This document shows, in pieces, positions 43,607 to 57,724 of a stretch of DNA of 64,000 nt. Positions within the stretch are counted from its first letter, which is position 1, and every line of letters begins with the position of its first letter. The notes beneath the pieces are model-generated. The model was not told the DNA's origin and made no database searches. It saw only the letters and a program-made list of their open reading frames with translations. The DNA comes from Linanthus parryae (Eukaryota > Streptophyta > Magnoliopsida > Ericales > Polemoniaceae), in NCBI GenBank assembly GCA_023055425.1, contig JALGPY010000001.1:143307368-143371367 (forward strand), given 5' to 3'. Made by a program: the position numbers and the translations under genes.

Positions 43607-46600
43607 TAGATATAAAATTCGTAGCTTAAATAGCTAGGATTATTTATTATTCGAGAACGCGTGTACGAACGCCGCATTGTATCATACACCCGTCTCACCC
43701 AATCACTCTATTTTTCGGTACACACAAATCACCCTATCTTTTCACCCTTCTTCCTCATGAAGCTTCATCATCTTTGGTAAAGCTCTCCACCCCCATAGTC
43801 AATTTCACCATCACATCCATCAAGCTTTTGCTATGGCAAGTTAACCTCTCCAAGTAATCTCTAGTATAAACTCTCCTCCTTCCTCAACAACAAACCCACC
43901 CTCACCATCATCTTCAACCTCCAACACCACTACCAATCTCCTCGGCAAAACCCCCACCGCCACTTCACCTGCATCTCTCAAATCTCTCTGCTCTTCTCTC
44001 CCTCTCTGTTCTCCTCTGCCTCGAAGAAACAGCAGCAGCAGCAGCCGCTGGGAACAACCACCGGCAACCACCATCGCCAATGCCACTGTCGGGGAAGTCC
44101 ACCGAGGCCGCCACCAACCTCTGCCCCTCGTCTCTCTCTTGATCACGCTCTCCCTCTCTCTCAATTCCGACCAGAACAGGGGAAGAATAAGGAGAAATCA
44201 TCCACAGGAACTGCTGTAACAGAGGCCACCGTGGATCGCCGGAAAACCTCCATTGTTTTCGGTGAATCTTCCGGCGAAGCTCCACCAGTGGCATCCAGAG
44301 CCACCCACTTCGTTCTGAACCTTCCGATCGACTCCTAGGGACCCGACCAGGCTACCAGAAGGCGCAGCCAGGCCCAGAACAACCCGCATCGCCGGTGCCG
44401 AGCACCATCTCCGGCGACGGCGCAGTGCTCTTCGACCCGACCCAAAACTCGACCGTTTTGAGCAATTTTTGGTTCCGGTATGCTCTAATCTTCGCCGCGA
44501 GTTGATTTAAATGATCAAAATCATGTCTTGATAGTGGAATTCGCGTTGTGATTGATCGAATTGAAATTCATGAAAAGGGGGTTAAGGTGTCTTTAAGCAA
44601 AATAGGTGTAAGACACATAAGGGGGTACTGGTGGTAATTGTTAGAAACTGTTAAGGGGGCAATTGTCTTTATTTAAACTGATTTGTTAGTAGTTGGGGGT
44701 ATTTGACATCTTTTAGCATAACTTGGGGGGTTTCCTTGTCATTTAACAAACTGAAAATACAATAAAATAAAATAAAAATGTGATTTTTCTAGATTTAAAT
44801 GAATTTCTATAACTTCTAGCTACTTATCTAATTAAATAAAAGTTATTTAAATATTTAGATAATATGTAAGAATAGTTTCTAATTAAATAGAAGGGGTTTC
44901 TTGAAAATAATCAAGATATAAGTGTGAATCGCAACTATTTATTTTCGGTTTGTTTTTAATCATTTGACTATATCTTGGAATTTGAAGTTAATGATTTTCT
45001 TAAATTGATAGCAAGCATTTACTATAAGAAGAATAACTCCCTCCAACTTAACGTTTATATTTATTTGTTAAAAATATTATAAATAAATCTACATGCTTTG
45101 TTTTCATATTTACTAAATAAATGGTTATTTTAATAATACTACCCTTTAAAGAATTTTTAGTTACTTAGAAAATAAATAGGTTGGTTAAATAGCATTTAAT
45201 AAATATTTGTGGGTTTAAGTTAGTTTCTAATATTTCTAATATATATATTGAAATAATGTATTGGAATAGTATGGGTAAAAGTATTTGTTAACTAAAACAA
45301 ATTCATTCCACTTTCTAACCATTATTCTAAATTAAATAAAGGGGTGCTAAATATTGAAATAATATTGTATGTTGAATATTGAATTAGTATGATAAAAGTA
45401 TTGGTTAATTAAAAAGAATTTATTTCTTAAAAATTAACAAGTTACAAGGAATTCTCGTAATAAATTATTTTTGAATAAGTTTGCCATTTAGTTATTATTA
45501 TTATAGAATTAAAAATAACATTTCTCTCACTTGATCATGAATATTTATTAATATTATCTTGTAGCTCTTTTATAAATTACTAATAAGTAGATATTCTACT
45601 AAAATGTTTGTAAAAGAATTTATTGGTTACTTAAACCTAGATATATTAATTAGCAAATTAGTATTAATTGAGATAAGAAAGATCATACAACAATTTTCTA
45701 GAATTCGGAATATTATTACGAAAATATTATAAATACTGTGTGAGGGAATCGAGCGACTTAAGACCCGCTTAGACTTATAGCACGTCATGTTGGCATAGAT
45801 AAATTTGTAATCACATAAAAGAATGTACTGTGTAGGTAATCAGTTCGTTGACGAAGGCTACGTATCCTTCTAGGGGAATTTACGGCGCTAATCGCTGAAG
45901 ATTAAGGTGAGTATACATGCCAAGTCTTGCGTGCTAGTTTCTTTCGTGTCTAAACATGATTTCATTACTAGTCTCAAAATGTGTTTTGAGTGCGTATGTT
46001 TTACTTGTGTTTGATTACGATTTATTGAGATAATCACACAAAGATTATAATGCTTAAAAACATAAAGTGGAAAGAGTTGCACGGGGAACGTTGTTTGGAT
46101 TATTACAAATTTGGTTTGGTCGTTGTTGGCTTCGTCCACTCGACCCATATTGGTTAGTCCGGGAGATTTGCCCTGGGCCCGCTCCTTGTACTCACTCCTT
46201 CTGGGCGCAAGAACCCTGTTAGGAGGGTGTCGACACTTAAAGTCTTGGTAGCTTGTGATGGGATGGTTGGATGTGATTTATTGGATTCTCCCCGTGACAC
46301 TGATGGATAAAAATGGTAACTCCTGGTTTGGACACAGAATATGGAACACGGATTGCTGTGATCAATGAAAAACTGTCAGAATTTGACTTGGTCTATGGAT
46401 TATCATCTGTCTGCTGGAATCTTTGGAAATGTGTTAAAAGTTTGAGAATGTCTTATTATTCAATCCTATTTTACTTCCGCTGTGTTTTGCTAAATTACTA
46501 TCGATTTATCACTCTTCCATGTTTACATGCTTGGGTGTTACTCATTCAGTATTTTATTGCTGACTTTTAGAAAACTGCGATTCTTGTTTTCCTTCCCACC

Positions 46601-46862
46601 GCAGGACTAGAAGCTAGAGACTATGGTTTGGCTGGGTGCGAGAATCACTTAGAGTGACTTCACAAATAGCGTCTAGAAATCGTTAGTTAATCACTGTGTA
46701 ATATTAATCAGGTTCTTGTATAAGACTGAGTTTAATATAATTGTTAATGCTAATATATGATTTGGGGATTGTATTGCTTTTGAGTTCCGCCGTCCTTTTT
46801 TGCATCGCCCTCCTGGGCTTTCCGGTCCGGAACGGAAGGCTCGGGGAACACGGGGTGTTGCA
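43441..46862 (+). repeat. LARD LTR 1 (3422 bp)
   Basis: TGTAATACCCCGTATATTTA to CGGGGTGTTGCA. It has a (TA)n(TAA)n microsatellite at 43561-43610, a GC-rich island about 43780-44470, then an AT-rich body, and the conserved block with GTGTCGACACTTAA (about 46227-46240). Long minus-strand frames in the island have no recognised domain. Confidence 0.93.
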
Positions 46863-48833
46863 GGTGGTATCAGAACAGTTCTTTCCACTCAGGGATTAAA
46901 ACCTGTAGGGTAATTTAAAATCAATGTAGGGTGAGATAATAAAATTTGAAAAGCCGATCGGGTTGAGGATAGTTTAAATATTGGTCTTGATGTTCCTTCG
47001 ACCCTTGTCCTTGGATATTGTTTGGTTTTATTTGAGAACTTTATTTTGTTGATACTATCTCTGTGATAAGGAAAAGGAAATATGAATGATCAGAATTGGA
47101 TTCTTGAGTATGGATAGAATACTGTCTTATCTTAGGAGACAGGTCATGTGGACGTAGATAACAAGTATTACTCCTATAATGGAGAAATCAGATGTGAAAA
47201 TCGAATCCTGAATTGTGGTTGATATGAGAACTTGTGTTCTGATCTCTAAGTGTTTGTTGAAACTTCGATTATTTTGTGTACGCATCCTCGGTTGATTGTT
47301 GGATAGGTTATGATCCTATAATAGGATAAATAAGTTATGGCTTATTAAAATCGGAGTTCGGATTTTGAATGAAGTATTGCTTTACTCGAAATTGACAAGT
47401 TAAGTTAGAGAGTTATATAACTTTCTATATGTGGCTTTCTATTTGACATCTGAAATTTCATTGGTAACGATTACGATAGTGGTGCAGTATTAAGAATATA
47501 TGAACCCTTGAGATTATGATAGGATGAGAGAACCTTGAATAGTGAATCACGGAGGAAATTCTGAATAAGCGTTGAAAGTTTGACTAATGGTCGCAGATTC
47601 AACCCATCAAGTTTTGAATATATCGAGTAATTCAGTTTAGAGGTGTCCTTACATTTTGGGGGTTCATTTGAAGTTCCATTGTCTTTATACCTTGGGGGAT
47701 TTAGTTATTGATATGGTCGGGAATTCTCAAAGTTGTGAGTCCGTAAGTCTTTGCGATCTTCTCGGAGTTTTGTAACATGATGACATGTCTCGGTGGTAAA
47801 AGATTATTTTCCCTGTGGCACATACTCTTCACATAGAGATTATTCAAAGTCTTATTGTTAATATCTTGTTACAGTCTTCACATAAGTTCATTTGAAGTGT
47901 TTACATTTTGAAAATATTCTACTCAGGCTTGGTTCATGTTTGATTCGTGGGTATGAATGCTGACAAATTCCTTGGGGTCTGGTCTTCAGTATACTTCCTT
48001 ATCTAGTCGTTTGACTCAGGATTTTGGATTCTCGGGGGACATCGCAGAATTTATCGGCAGTTAGATTTCTGAGAGTAAGAAGAACCGTTAATATAAAGTC
48101 TTGTTCGTTACTTTCTGAAATCCTGTTGGGATAAATAAAATGCCTTGCGTGTCTAAGAAGTTGATAATTACTATGTGGAGTCTTATTACCTAACTATTAC
48201 TAGAGGGGCATAAATTTTGAGTCATGAATTGCCATTGGCGCCAGGGAACCCGCATGACTATGTGTTCTGTATCATGGGAGTACATCCTTGTTCCTTTCTT
48301 GGTTTATGTTCTGGATGACTGGTAATATCAAAGGTAACTTTAGTAGTTTATCAAAACTTTCAAGGTTTCTATTAAAACAGTTCTATCACTTGGTGTAATC
48401 AGGCCTTGTCTATCGATTATGGTACAGATACGGGCTTCAGATGGTTAGTACGATTCACCAGTGGAAGTGTTTAAATTGGAGTCTTGTCACTGAAATGATA
48501 TTTGGGGTTATGGTGTGATCTTTCACTTATCAGCTATTTCTAAGTTATTTCACTTTATCAGGCTACTTTACGTTCCAGTTGAACCCAGATATGATAACTA
48601 CTCTTTAGAAGACTTTGTGAAACGGGTTATCTAGATGTAAAGGACTACTGGGGGAAATATCTTTCTTTGTGAAATGGGTAAAGGCAAACCTTGTGGTGTA
48701 TTAAATGGTGCCAGCTTGCTTGCGTGGAGTTATTTGGAATGTGGAAGTCAGTCGCTTGTTGGGAGATTTTCTGTATCGCGGCTATTGTTTGATTTTAGCT
48801 TCGAGGACGAAGCTCTCTTTAAGGGGGGAAGGA
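46863..48833 (+). other. LARD internal domain 1, noncoding
   Basis: 1971 bp. Starts with a primer-binding site, here TGGTATCAGAACAG (mutated relative to copy 2), and ends AAGGGGGGAAGGA, the purine tract. No ORF with a recognisable domain. In copy 2 the last frame ends FEDEALFKGGRM across the purine tract, which resembles the end of some gypsy polyproteins (weak inference). Confidence 0.85.
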
Positions 48834-51800
48834 TGTAATACCCCGTATATTTATCAGGGGTAAAGTGGTAATTTGGAGAGGAAAATACGATTTTAATTAC
48901 GAAGTATTATTTGGGTGAATTATTGTGCTTAAGAAATATGTGTGACAATTCTAAATATATATATATATATATATATATAATAATAATTAGATATAAAATT
49001 CGTAGCTTAAATAGCTAGGATTATTTATTATTCGAGAACACGTGTACGAACGCCGCATTGTATCATACACCCGTCTCACCCAATCACTCTATTTTTCGGT
49101 ACACACAACTCACCCTATCTTTTCACCCTTCTTCCTCATGAAGCTTCATCATCTTTGGTAAAGCTCTCCACCCCCATAGTCAATTTCACCATCACATCCA
49201 TCAAGCTTTTGCAATGGCAAGTTAACCTCTCCAAGTAATCTCTAGTATAAACTCTCCTCCTTCCTCCACAACAAACCCACCCTCACCATCATCTTAAACC
49301 TCCAACACCACCACCAATCTCCTCGGCAAAACCCCCACCGCCACTTCACCTGCATCTCTCAAATCTCTCTGCTCTTCTCTCCCTCTCTGTTCTCCTCTGC
49401 CTCGAAGAAACAGCAGCAGCAGCAGCCGCTGGGAACAACCACCGGCAACCACCATCGCCAATGCCACTGTCGGGGAAGTCCACCGAGGCCGCCACCAACC
49501 TCTGCCCCTCGTCTCTCTCTTGATCACGCTCTCCCTCTCTCTCAATTCCGCCAATGCCACTGTCGGGGAAGTCCACCGAGGCCGCCACCAACCTCTGCCC
49601 CTCGTCTCTCTCTTGATCACGCTCTCCCTCTCTCTCAATTCCGACCAGAACAGGGGAAGAATAAGGAGAAATCATCCACAGGAACTGCTGTAACAGAGGC
49701 CACCGTGGATTGCCGGAAAACCTCCATTGTTTCCGGTGAATCTTCTTGCGAAGCTCCACCAGTGGCATCCAGAGCCACCCACTTCGTTCTGAACCTTCCG
49801 ATCGACTCCTAGGGACCCGACCAGGCTACCAGAAGGCGCAGCCAGGCCCAGAACAACCCGCATCGCCGGTGCCGAGCACCATCTCCGGCGACGGCGCAGT
49901 GCTCTTCGACCCGACCCAAAACTCGACCGTTTTGAGCAATTTTTGGTTCCGGTATGCTCTAATCTTCGCAGCGAGTTGATTTAAATGATCAAAATCATGT
50001 CTTGTAGTTGAATTCGCGTTGTGATTGATCGAATTGAAATTCATGAAAAAGGGGGTTAAAGTGTCTTTAAGCAAAATAGGTGTAAGACACATAAGGGGGT
50101 ACTGGTGGTAATTGTTAGAAACTGTTAAGGGGGCTATTGTCTTTATTTAAACTGATTTGTTAGTAGTTGGGGTATTTGACATCTTTTAGCATAACTTGGG
50201 GGTTTCCTTGTCATTTAACAAACTGAAAATACAATAAAATAAAATAAAAATGTGATTTTTCTAGATTTAAATGAATTTCTATAACTTCTAGCTACTTATC
50301 TAATTAAATAAAAGTTATTTAAATATTTAGATAATATGTAAGAATAGTTTCTAATTAAATAGAAGGGGTTTCTTGAAAATAATCAAGATATAAGTGTGAA
50401 TCGCAACTATTTATTTTCAGTTTGTTTTTAATCATTTGACTATATCTTGGAATTTGAAGTTAATGATTTTCTTAAATTGATAGCAAGCATTTACTATAAG
50501 AAGAATAACTCCCTCCAACTTAACGTTTATATTTATTTGTTAAAAATATTATAAATAAATCTACATGCTTTGTTTTCATATTTACTAAATAAATGGTTAT
50601 TTTAATAATACTACCCTTTAAAGAATTTTTAGTTACTTAGAAAATAAATAGGTTGGTTAAATAGCATTTAATAAATATTTGTGGGTTTAAGTTAGTTTCT
50701 AATATTTCTAATATATATATTGAAATAATGTATTGGAATAGTATGGGTAAAAGTATTTGTTAACTAAAACAAATTCATTCCACTTTCTAACCATTATTCT
50801 AAATTAAATAAAGGGGTGCTAAATATTGAAATAATATTGTATGTTGAATATTGAATTAGTATGATAAAAGTATTGGTTAATTAAAAAGAATTTATTTCTT
50901 AAAAATCAACAAGTTACAAGGAATTCTCGTTATAAATTATTTTTGAATAAGTTTGCCATTTAGTTATTATTATTATAGAATTAAAAATAACATTTCTCTC
51001 ACTTGATCATGAATATTTATTAATATTATCTTGTGGTTCTTTTATAAATTACTAATAAGTAGATATTCTACTAAAATGTTTGTAAAAGAATTTATTGGTT
51101 ACTTAAACCTAGATATATTAATTAGGAAATTAGTATTAATTGAGATAAGAAAGATCATACAACAATTTTCTAGAATTCGGAATATTATTACGAAAATATT
51201 ATAAATACTGTGTGAGGGAATCGAGCGACTTAAGACCCGCTTAGACTTATAGCACGTCATGTTGGCATAGATAAATTTGTAATCACATAAAAGAATGTAC
51301 TGTGTAGGTAATCAGTTCGTTGACGAAGGCTACGTATCCTTCTAGGGGAATTTACGGCGCTAATCGCTGAAGATTAAGGTGAGTATACATGCCAAGTCTT
51401 GCGTGCTAGTTTCTTTCGTGTCTAAACATGATTTCATTACTAGTCTCAAAATGTGTTTTGAGTGCGTATGTTTTACTTGTGTTTGATTACGATTTATTGA
51501 GATAATCACACAAAGATTATAATGCTTAAAAACATAAAGTGAAAAGAGTTGCACGGGGAACGTTGTTTGGATTATTACAAATTTGGTTTGGTCGTTGTTG
51601 GCTTCGTCCACTCGACCCATATTGGTTAGTCCGGGAGATTTGCCCTGGGCCCGCTCCTTGTACTCACTCCTTCTGGGCGCAAGAACCCTGTTAGGAGGGT
51701 GTCGACTCTTAAGGTCTTGGTAGCTTGTGATGGGATGGTTGGATGTGATTTATTGGATTCTCCCCGTGACACTCATGGATAAAAATGGTAACTCCTGGTT

Positions 51801-52334
51801 TGGACACGGAATATGGAACACGGATTGCTGTGATCAATGAAAAACTGTCAGAATTTGACTTGGTCTATGGATTATCATCTGTCTGCTGGAATCTTTGGAA
51901 ATGTGTTAAAAGTTTGAGAATGTCTTATTATTCAATCGTATTTTACTTCCGCTGTGTTTTGCTAAATTACTATCGATTTATCACTCTTCCATGTTTACAT
52001 GCTTGGGTGTTACTCATTCAGTATTTTATTGCTGACTTTTAGAAAACTGCGGTTCTTGTTTTCCTTCCCACCGCAGGACTAGAAGCTGGAGACTATGGTT
52101 TGGCTGGGTGCGAGAATCACTTAGAGTGACTTCACAAATAGCGTCTAGAAATCGTTAGTTAATCACTGTGTAATATTAATCAGGATCTTGTATAAGACTG
52201 AGTTTAATATAATTGTTAATGCTAATATACGATTTGGGGATTGTATTGCTTTTGAGTTCCGCCGTCACTTTTAGCATCGCCCTCCTGGGCTTTCCGGTCC
52301 GGAACGGAAGGCTCGGGGAACACGGGGTGTTGCA
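48834..52334 (+). repeat. LARD LTR 2 (3501 bp)
   Basis: As LTR 1, but longer because of a 93-bp tandem duplication at 49456-49641 in the GC-rich island, and with an (AT)n run instead of the TAA run near 48955-48980. Confidence 0.93.
49456..49641. repeat. 93-bp tandem duplication unique to LARD LTR 2
   Basis: Two adjacent copies of the unit starting CGCCAATGCCACTGTCGGGG and ending CTCTCTCAATTC. LTRs 1 and 3 have one copy. Confidence 0.93.
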
Positions 52335-54307
52335 GGTGGTATCAGAGCAGTTCTTTCCACTCAGGGATTAAAACCTGTAGGGTAATTTAAAATCAATGTA
52401 GGGTGAGATAATAAAATTTGAAAAGCCGATCGGGTTGAGGATAGTTTAAATATTGGTCTTGATGTTCCTTCGACCCTTGTCCTTGGATATTGTTTGGTTT
52501 TATTTGAGAACTTTATTTTGTTGATACTATCTCTGTGATAAGGAAAAGGAAATATGAATGATCAGAATTGGATTCTTGAGTATGGATAGAATACTGTCTT
52601 ATCTTAGGAGACAGGTCATGTGGACGTAGATAACAAGTATTACTCCTATAATGGAGAAATCAGATGTGAAAATCGAATCCTGAATTGTGGTTGATATGAG
52701 AAGTTGTGTTCTGATCTCTAAGTGTTTGTTGAAACTTCGATTATTTTGTGTACGCATCCTCGGTTGATTGTTGGATAGGTTATGATCCTATAATAAGAGA
52801 AATAAGTTATGGCTTATTAAAATCGGAGTTCGGATTTTGAATGAAGTATTGCTTTACTCGAAATTGACAAGTTAAGTTAGAGAGTTATATAAATTTCTAT
52901 ATGTGGCTTTCTATTTGACATCTGAAATTTCATTGGTATCGATTATGATAGTGGTGCAGTATTAAGAATATATGAACCCTTGAGATTATGATAGGATGAG
53001 AGAACCTTGAATAGTGAATCACGGAGGAAATTCTGAATAAGGGTTGAAAGTTTGACTAATGGTCGCAGATTCAACCCATCAAGTTTTGAATATATCGAGT
53101 AATTCAGTTTAGAGGTGTCCTTACATTTTGGGGGTTCATTTGAAGTTCCATTGTCTTTATACCTTGGGGGATTTAGTTATTGATATGGTCGGGAATTCTC
53201 AAAGTTGTGAGTCAGTAAGTCTTTGCGATCTTCTCGGAGTTTTGTAACATGATGACATGTCTCGGTGGTAAAAGATTATTTTCCCTGTGGCACATACTCT
53301 TCACATAGAGATTATTCAAAGTCTTACTGTTAATATCTTGTTACAGTCTTCACATAAGTTCATTTGAAGTGTTTACATTTTGAAAATATTCTACTCAGGC
53401 TTGGTTCATGTTTGATTTGTGGGTATGAATGCTGACAAATTCCTTGGGGTCTGGTCTTCAGTATACTTCCTTATCTAGTCGTTTGACTCAGGATTTTGGA
53501 TTCTCGGGGGACATCGCATAATTTAGATCGGCAGTTAGATTTCTGAGAGTAAGAAGAACCGTTAATATAAAGTCTTGTTCGTTACTTTCTTAAATCCTGT
53601 TGGGAGAAATAAAATGCCTTGCGTGTCTAAGAAGTTGATAATTACTATTTGGAGTCTTGTTACCTAACTATTACTAGAGGGGCATAAATTTTGAGTCATG
53701 AATTGCCATTGGCGCCAGGGAAGCCGCATGACTATGTGTTCTGTATCATGGGAGTACATCCTTGTTCCTTTCTTGGTTTATGTTCTGGATGACTGGTAAT
53801 ATCAAAGGTGACTTTAGTAGTTTATCAAAACTTTCAAGGTTTCTATTAAAACAATTCTATCACTTGGTGTAATCAGGCCTTGTCTATCGATTATGGTACA
53901 GATACGGGCTTCAGATGGTTAGTACGATTCACCAGTGGAAGTGTTTAAATTGGAGTCTTGTCACTGAAATGATATTTGGGGTTATGGTGTGATCTTTCAC
54001 TTATCAGCTATTTCTAAGTTATTTCACTTTATCAGGCTACTTTACGTTCCAGTTGAACCCAGATATGATAACTATTCTTTAGAAGACTTTGTGAAACGGG
54101 TTATCTAGATGAAAAGGACTACTGGGGGCAATATCTTTCTTTGTGAAATGGGTAAAGGCAAACCTTGTGGTGTATTAAATGGTGCCAGCTTGCTTGCGTG
54201 GAGTTATTTGGAATGTGGAAGTCAGTCGCTTGTTGGGAGATTTTCTGTATCGCGGCTATTGTTTGATTTTAGCTTCGAGGACGAAGCTCTCTTTAAGGGG
54301 GGAAGGA
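52335..54307 (+). other. LARD internal domain 2, noncoding
   Basis: 1973 bp, nearly identical to domain 1. PBS TGGTATCAGAGCAG is intact at 52337, and purine tract GGGGGGAAGGA ends at 54307. Confidence 0.88.
52337..52350 (+). other. LARD primer-binding site (tRNA-iMet)
   Basis: TGGTATCAGAGCAG two bases after LTR 2. The same intact sequence is at 57727; in domain 1 (46865) one base differs. Confidence 0.85.
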
Positions 54308-57300
54308 TGTAATACCCCGTATATTTATTAGGGGTAAAGTGGTAATTTGGAGAGGAAAATACGATTTTAATTACGAAGTATTATTTGGGTGAATTATTGT
54401 GCTTAAGAAATATGTGTGACAATTCTAAAAATATATATATATATATATATATTTATAATAACAATAATTAGATATAAAATTCGTAGCTTAAATAGCTAGG
54501 ATTATTTATTATTCGAGAACGCGTGTACGAACGCCGCATTGTATCATACACCCGTCTCACCCAATCACTCTATTTTTCGGTACACACAACTCACCCTATC
54601 TTTTCACCCTTCTTCCTCATGAAGCTTCATCATCTTTGGTAAAGCTCTCAACCCCCATAGTCAATTTCACCATCACATCCATCAAGCTTTTGCTATGGCA
54701 AGTTAACCTCTCCAAGTAATCTCTAGTATAAACTCTCCTCCTTCCTCCACAACAAACCCACCCTCACCATCATCTTCAACCTCCAACACCACTACCAATC
54801 TCCTCGGCAAAACCCCCACCGCCACTTCACCTGCATCTCTCAAATCTCTCTGCTCTTCTCTCCCTCTCTGTTCTCCTCTGCCTCGAAGAAACAGCAGCAG
54901 CAGCAGCCGCTGGGAACAACCACCGGCAACCACCATCGCCAATGCCACTGTCGGGGAAGTCCACCGAGGCCGCCACCAACCTCTGCCCCTCGTCTCTCTC
55001 TTGATCACGCTCTCCCTCTCTCTCAATTCCGACCAGAACAGGGGAAGAATAAGGAGAAATCATCCACAGGAACTGCTGTAACAGAGGCCACCGTGGATCG
55101 CCGGAAAACCTCCATTGTTTCCGGTGAATCTTCCGGCGAAGCTCCACCAGTGGCATCCAGAGCCACCCACTTCGTTCTGAACCTTCCGATCGACTCCTAG
55201 GGACCCGACCAGGCTACCAGAAGGCGCAGCCAGGCCCAGAACAACCCGCATCGCCGGTGCCGAGCACCATCTTCGGCGACGGCGCAGTGCTCTTCGACCC
55301 GACCCAAAACTCGACCGTTTTGAGCAATTTTTGGTTCCGGTATGCTCTAATCTTCGCCGCGAGTTGATTTAAATGATCAAAATCATGTCTTGATAGTTGA
55401 ATTCGCGTTGTGATTTATCGAATTGAAATTCATGAAAAAAGGGGGTTAAAGTGTCTTTAAGCAAAATAGGTGTAAGACACATAAGGGGGTACTGGTGGTA
55501 ATTGTTAGAAACTGTTAAGGGGGCTATTGTCTTTATTTAAACTGATTTGTTAGTAGTTGGGGTATTTGACATCTTTTAGCATAACTTGGGGGGTTTCCTT
55601 GTCATTTAACAAACTGAAAATACAATAAAATAAAATAAAAATGTGATTTTTCTAGATTTAAATGAATTTCTATAACTTCTAGCTACTTATCTAATTAAAT
55701 AAAAGTTATTTAAATATTTAGATAATATGTAAGAATAGTTTCTAATTAAATAGAAGGGGTTTCGTGAAAATAATCAAGATATAAGTGTGAATCGCAACTA
55801 TTTATTTTCGGTTTGTTTTTAATCATTTGACTATATCTTGGAATTTGAAGTTAATAATTTTCTTAAATTGATAGCAAGCATTTACTATAAGAAGAATAAC
55901 TCCCTCCAACTTAACGTTTATATTTATTTGTTAAAAATATTATAAATAAATCTACATGCTTTGTTTTCATATTTACTAAATAAATGGTTATTTTAATAAT
56001 ACTACCCTTTAAAGAATTTTTAGTTACTTAGAAAATAAATAGGTTGGTTAAATAGCATTTAATAAATATTTGTGGGTTTAAGTTAGTTTCTAATATTTCT
56101 AATATATATATTGAAATAATGTATTGGAATAGTATGGGTAAAAGTGTTTGTTAACTAAAAAAAATTCATTCCACTTTCTAACTATTATTCTAAATTAAAT
56201 AAAGGGGTGCTAAATATTGATATAATATTGTATGGTGAATATTGAATTAGTATGATAAAAGTATTAGTTAATTAAAAAGAATTTATTTCTTAAAAATTAA
56301 CAAGTTACAAGGAATTCTCGTAATAAATTATTTTTGAATAAGTTTGCCATTTAGTTATTATTATTATAGAATTAAAAATAACATTAACTCACTTGATCAT
56401 GAATATTTATTAATATTATCTTGTAGTTCTTTTATAAATTACTAATAAGTAGATATTCTACTAAAATGTTTGTAAAAGAATTTATTGGTTACTTAAACCT
56501 AGATATATTAATTAGCAAATTAGTATTTATTGAGATAAGAAAGATCATACAACAATTTTCTAGAATTCGGAATATTATTACGAAAATATTATAAATACTG
56601 TGTGAGGGAATCGAGCGACTTAAGACCCGCTTAGACTTATAGCACGTCATGTTGGCATAGATAAATTTGTAATCACATAAAAGAATGTACTGTGTAGGTA
56701 ATCAGTTCGTTGACGAAGGCTACGTATCCTTCTAGGGGAATTTACGGCGCTAATCGCTGAAGATTAAGGTGAGTATACATGCCAAGTCTTGCGTGCTAGT
56801 TTCTTTCGTGTCTAAACATGATTTCATTACTAGTCTCAAAATGTGTTTTGAGTGCGTATGTTTTACTTGTGTTTGATTACGATTTATTGAGATAATCACA
56901 CAATGATTATAATGCTTAAAAACATAAAGTGGAAAGAGTTGCACGGGGAACGTTGTTTGGATTATGACAAATTTGGTTTGGTCGTTGTTGGCTTCGTCCA
57001 CTCGACCCATATTGGTTAGTCCGGGAGATTCGCCCTGGGCCCGCTCCTTGTACTCACTCCTTCTGGGCGCAAGAACCCTGTTAGGAGGGTGTCGACACTT
57101 AAGGTCTTGGTAGCTTGTGATGGGATGGTTGGATGTGATTTATTGGATTCTCCCCGTGACACTCATGGATAAAAATGGTAACTCCTGGTTTGGACACGGA
57201 ATATGGAACACGGATTGCTGTGATCAATGAAAAACTGTCAGAATTTGACTTAATCTATGGATTATCATCTGTCTGCTGGAATCTTTGGAAATGTGTTAAA

Positions 57301-57724
57301 AGTTTGAGAATGTCTTATTATTCAATCGTATTTTACTTCCGCTGTGTTTTGCTAAATTACTATCGATTTATCACTCTTCCATGTTTACATGCTTGGGTGT
57401 TACTCATTCAGTATTTTATTGCTGACTTTTAGAAAACTGCGGTTCTTGTTTTCCTTCCCACCGCAGGACTAGAAGTTGGAGACTATGGTTTGGCTGGGTG
57501 CGAGAATCACTTAGAGTGACTTCACAAATAGCGTCTAGAAATCGTTAGTTAATCACTGTGTAATATTAATCAGGTTCTTGTATAAGACTGAGTTTAATAT
57601 AATTGTTAATGCTAATATACGATTTGGGGATTGTATTGCTTTTGAGTTCCGCCGTCACTTTTAGCATCGCCCTCCTTGGCTTTCCGGTCCGGAACGGAAG
57701 GCTCGGGGAACACGGGGTGTTGCA
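54308..57724 (+). repeat. LARD LTR 3 (3417 bp)
   Basis: As LTR 1, with an (AT)n run near 54430-54453 and no 93-bp duplication. Followed by PBS TGGTATCAGAGCAG at 57727 and 89 bp of internal domain. Confidence 0.93.

Noticed and set aside
43841..44294. Long minus-strand ORFs repeated in all three LARD LTRs
   Set aside because: Low-complexity Arg/Glu/Gly composition from a CT-rich, GC-rich island; they are repeated only because the LTRs are recent copies. No domain recognised.
46313..46570. 85-codon ORF repeated in the three LARD LTRs
   Set aside because: It is conserved only because the LTRs are young duplicates; no domain, and the related LTR at 1-1613 does not keep it open.
46863..48833. 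Hidden pol genes in the LARD internal domains
   Set aside because: No RT, RNase H or integrase motif in any frame in either copy; treated as noncoding.
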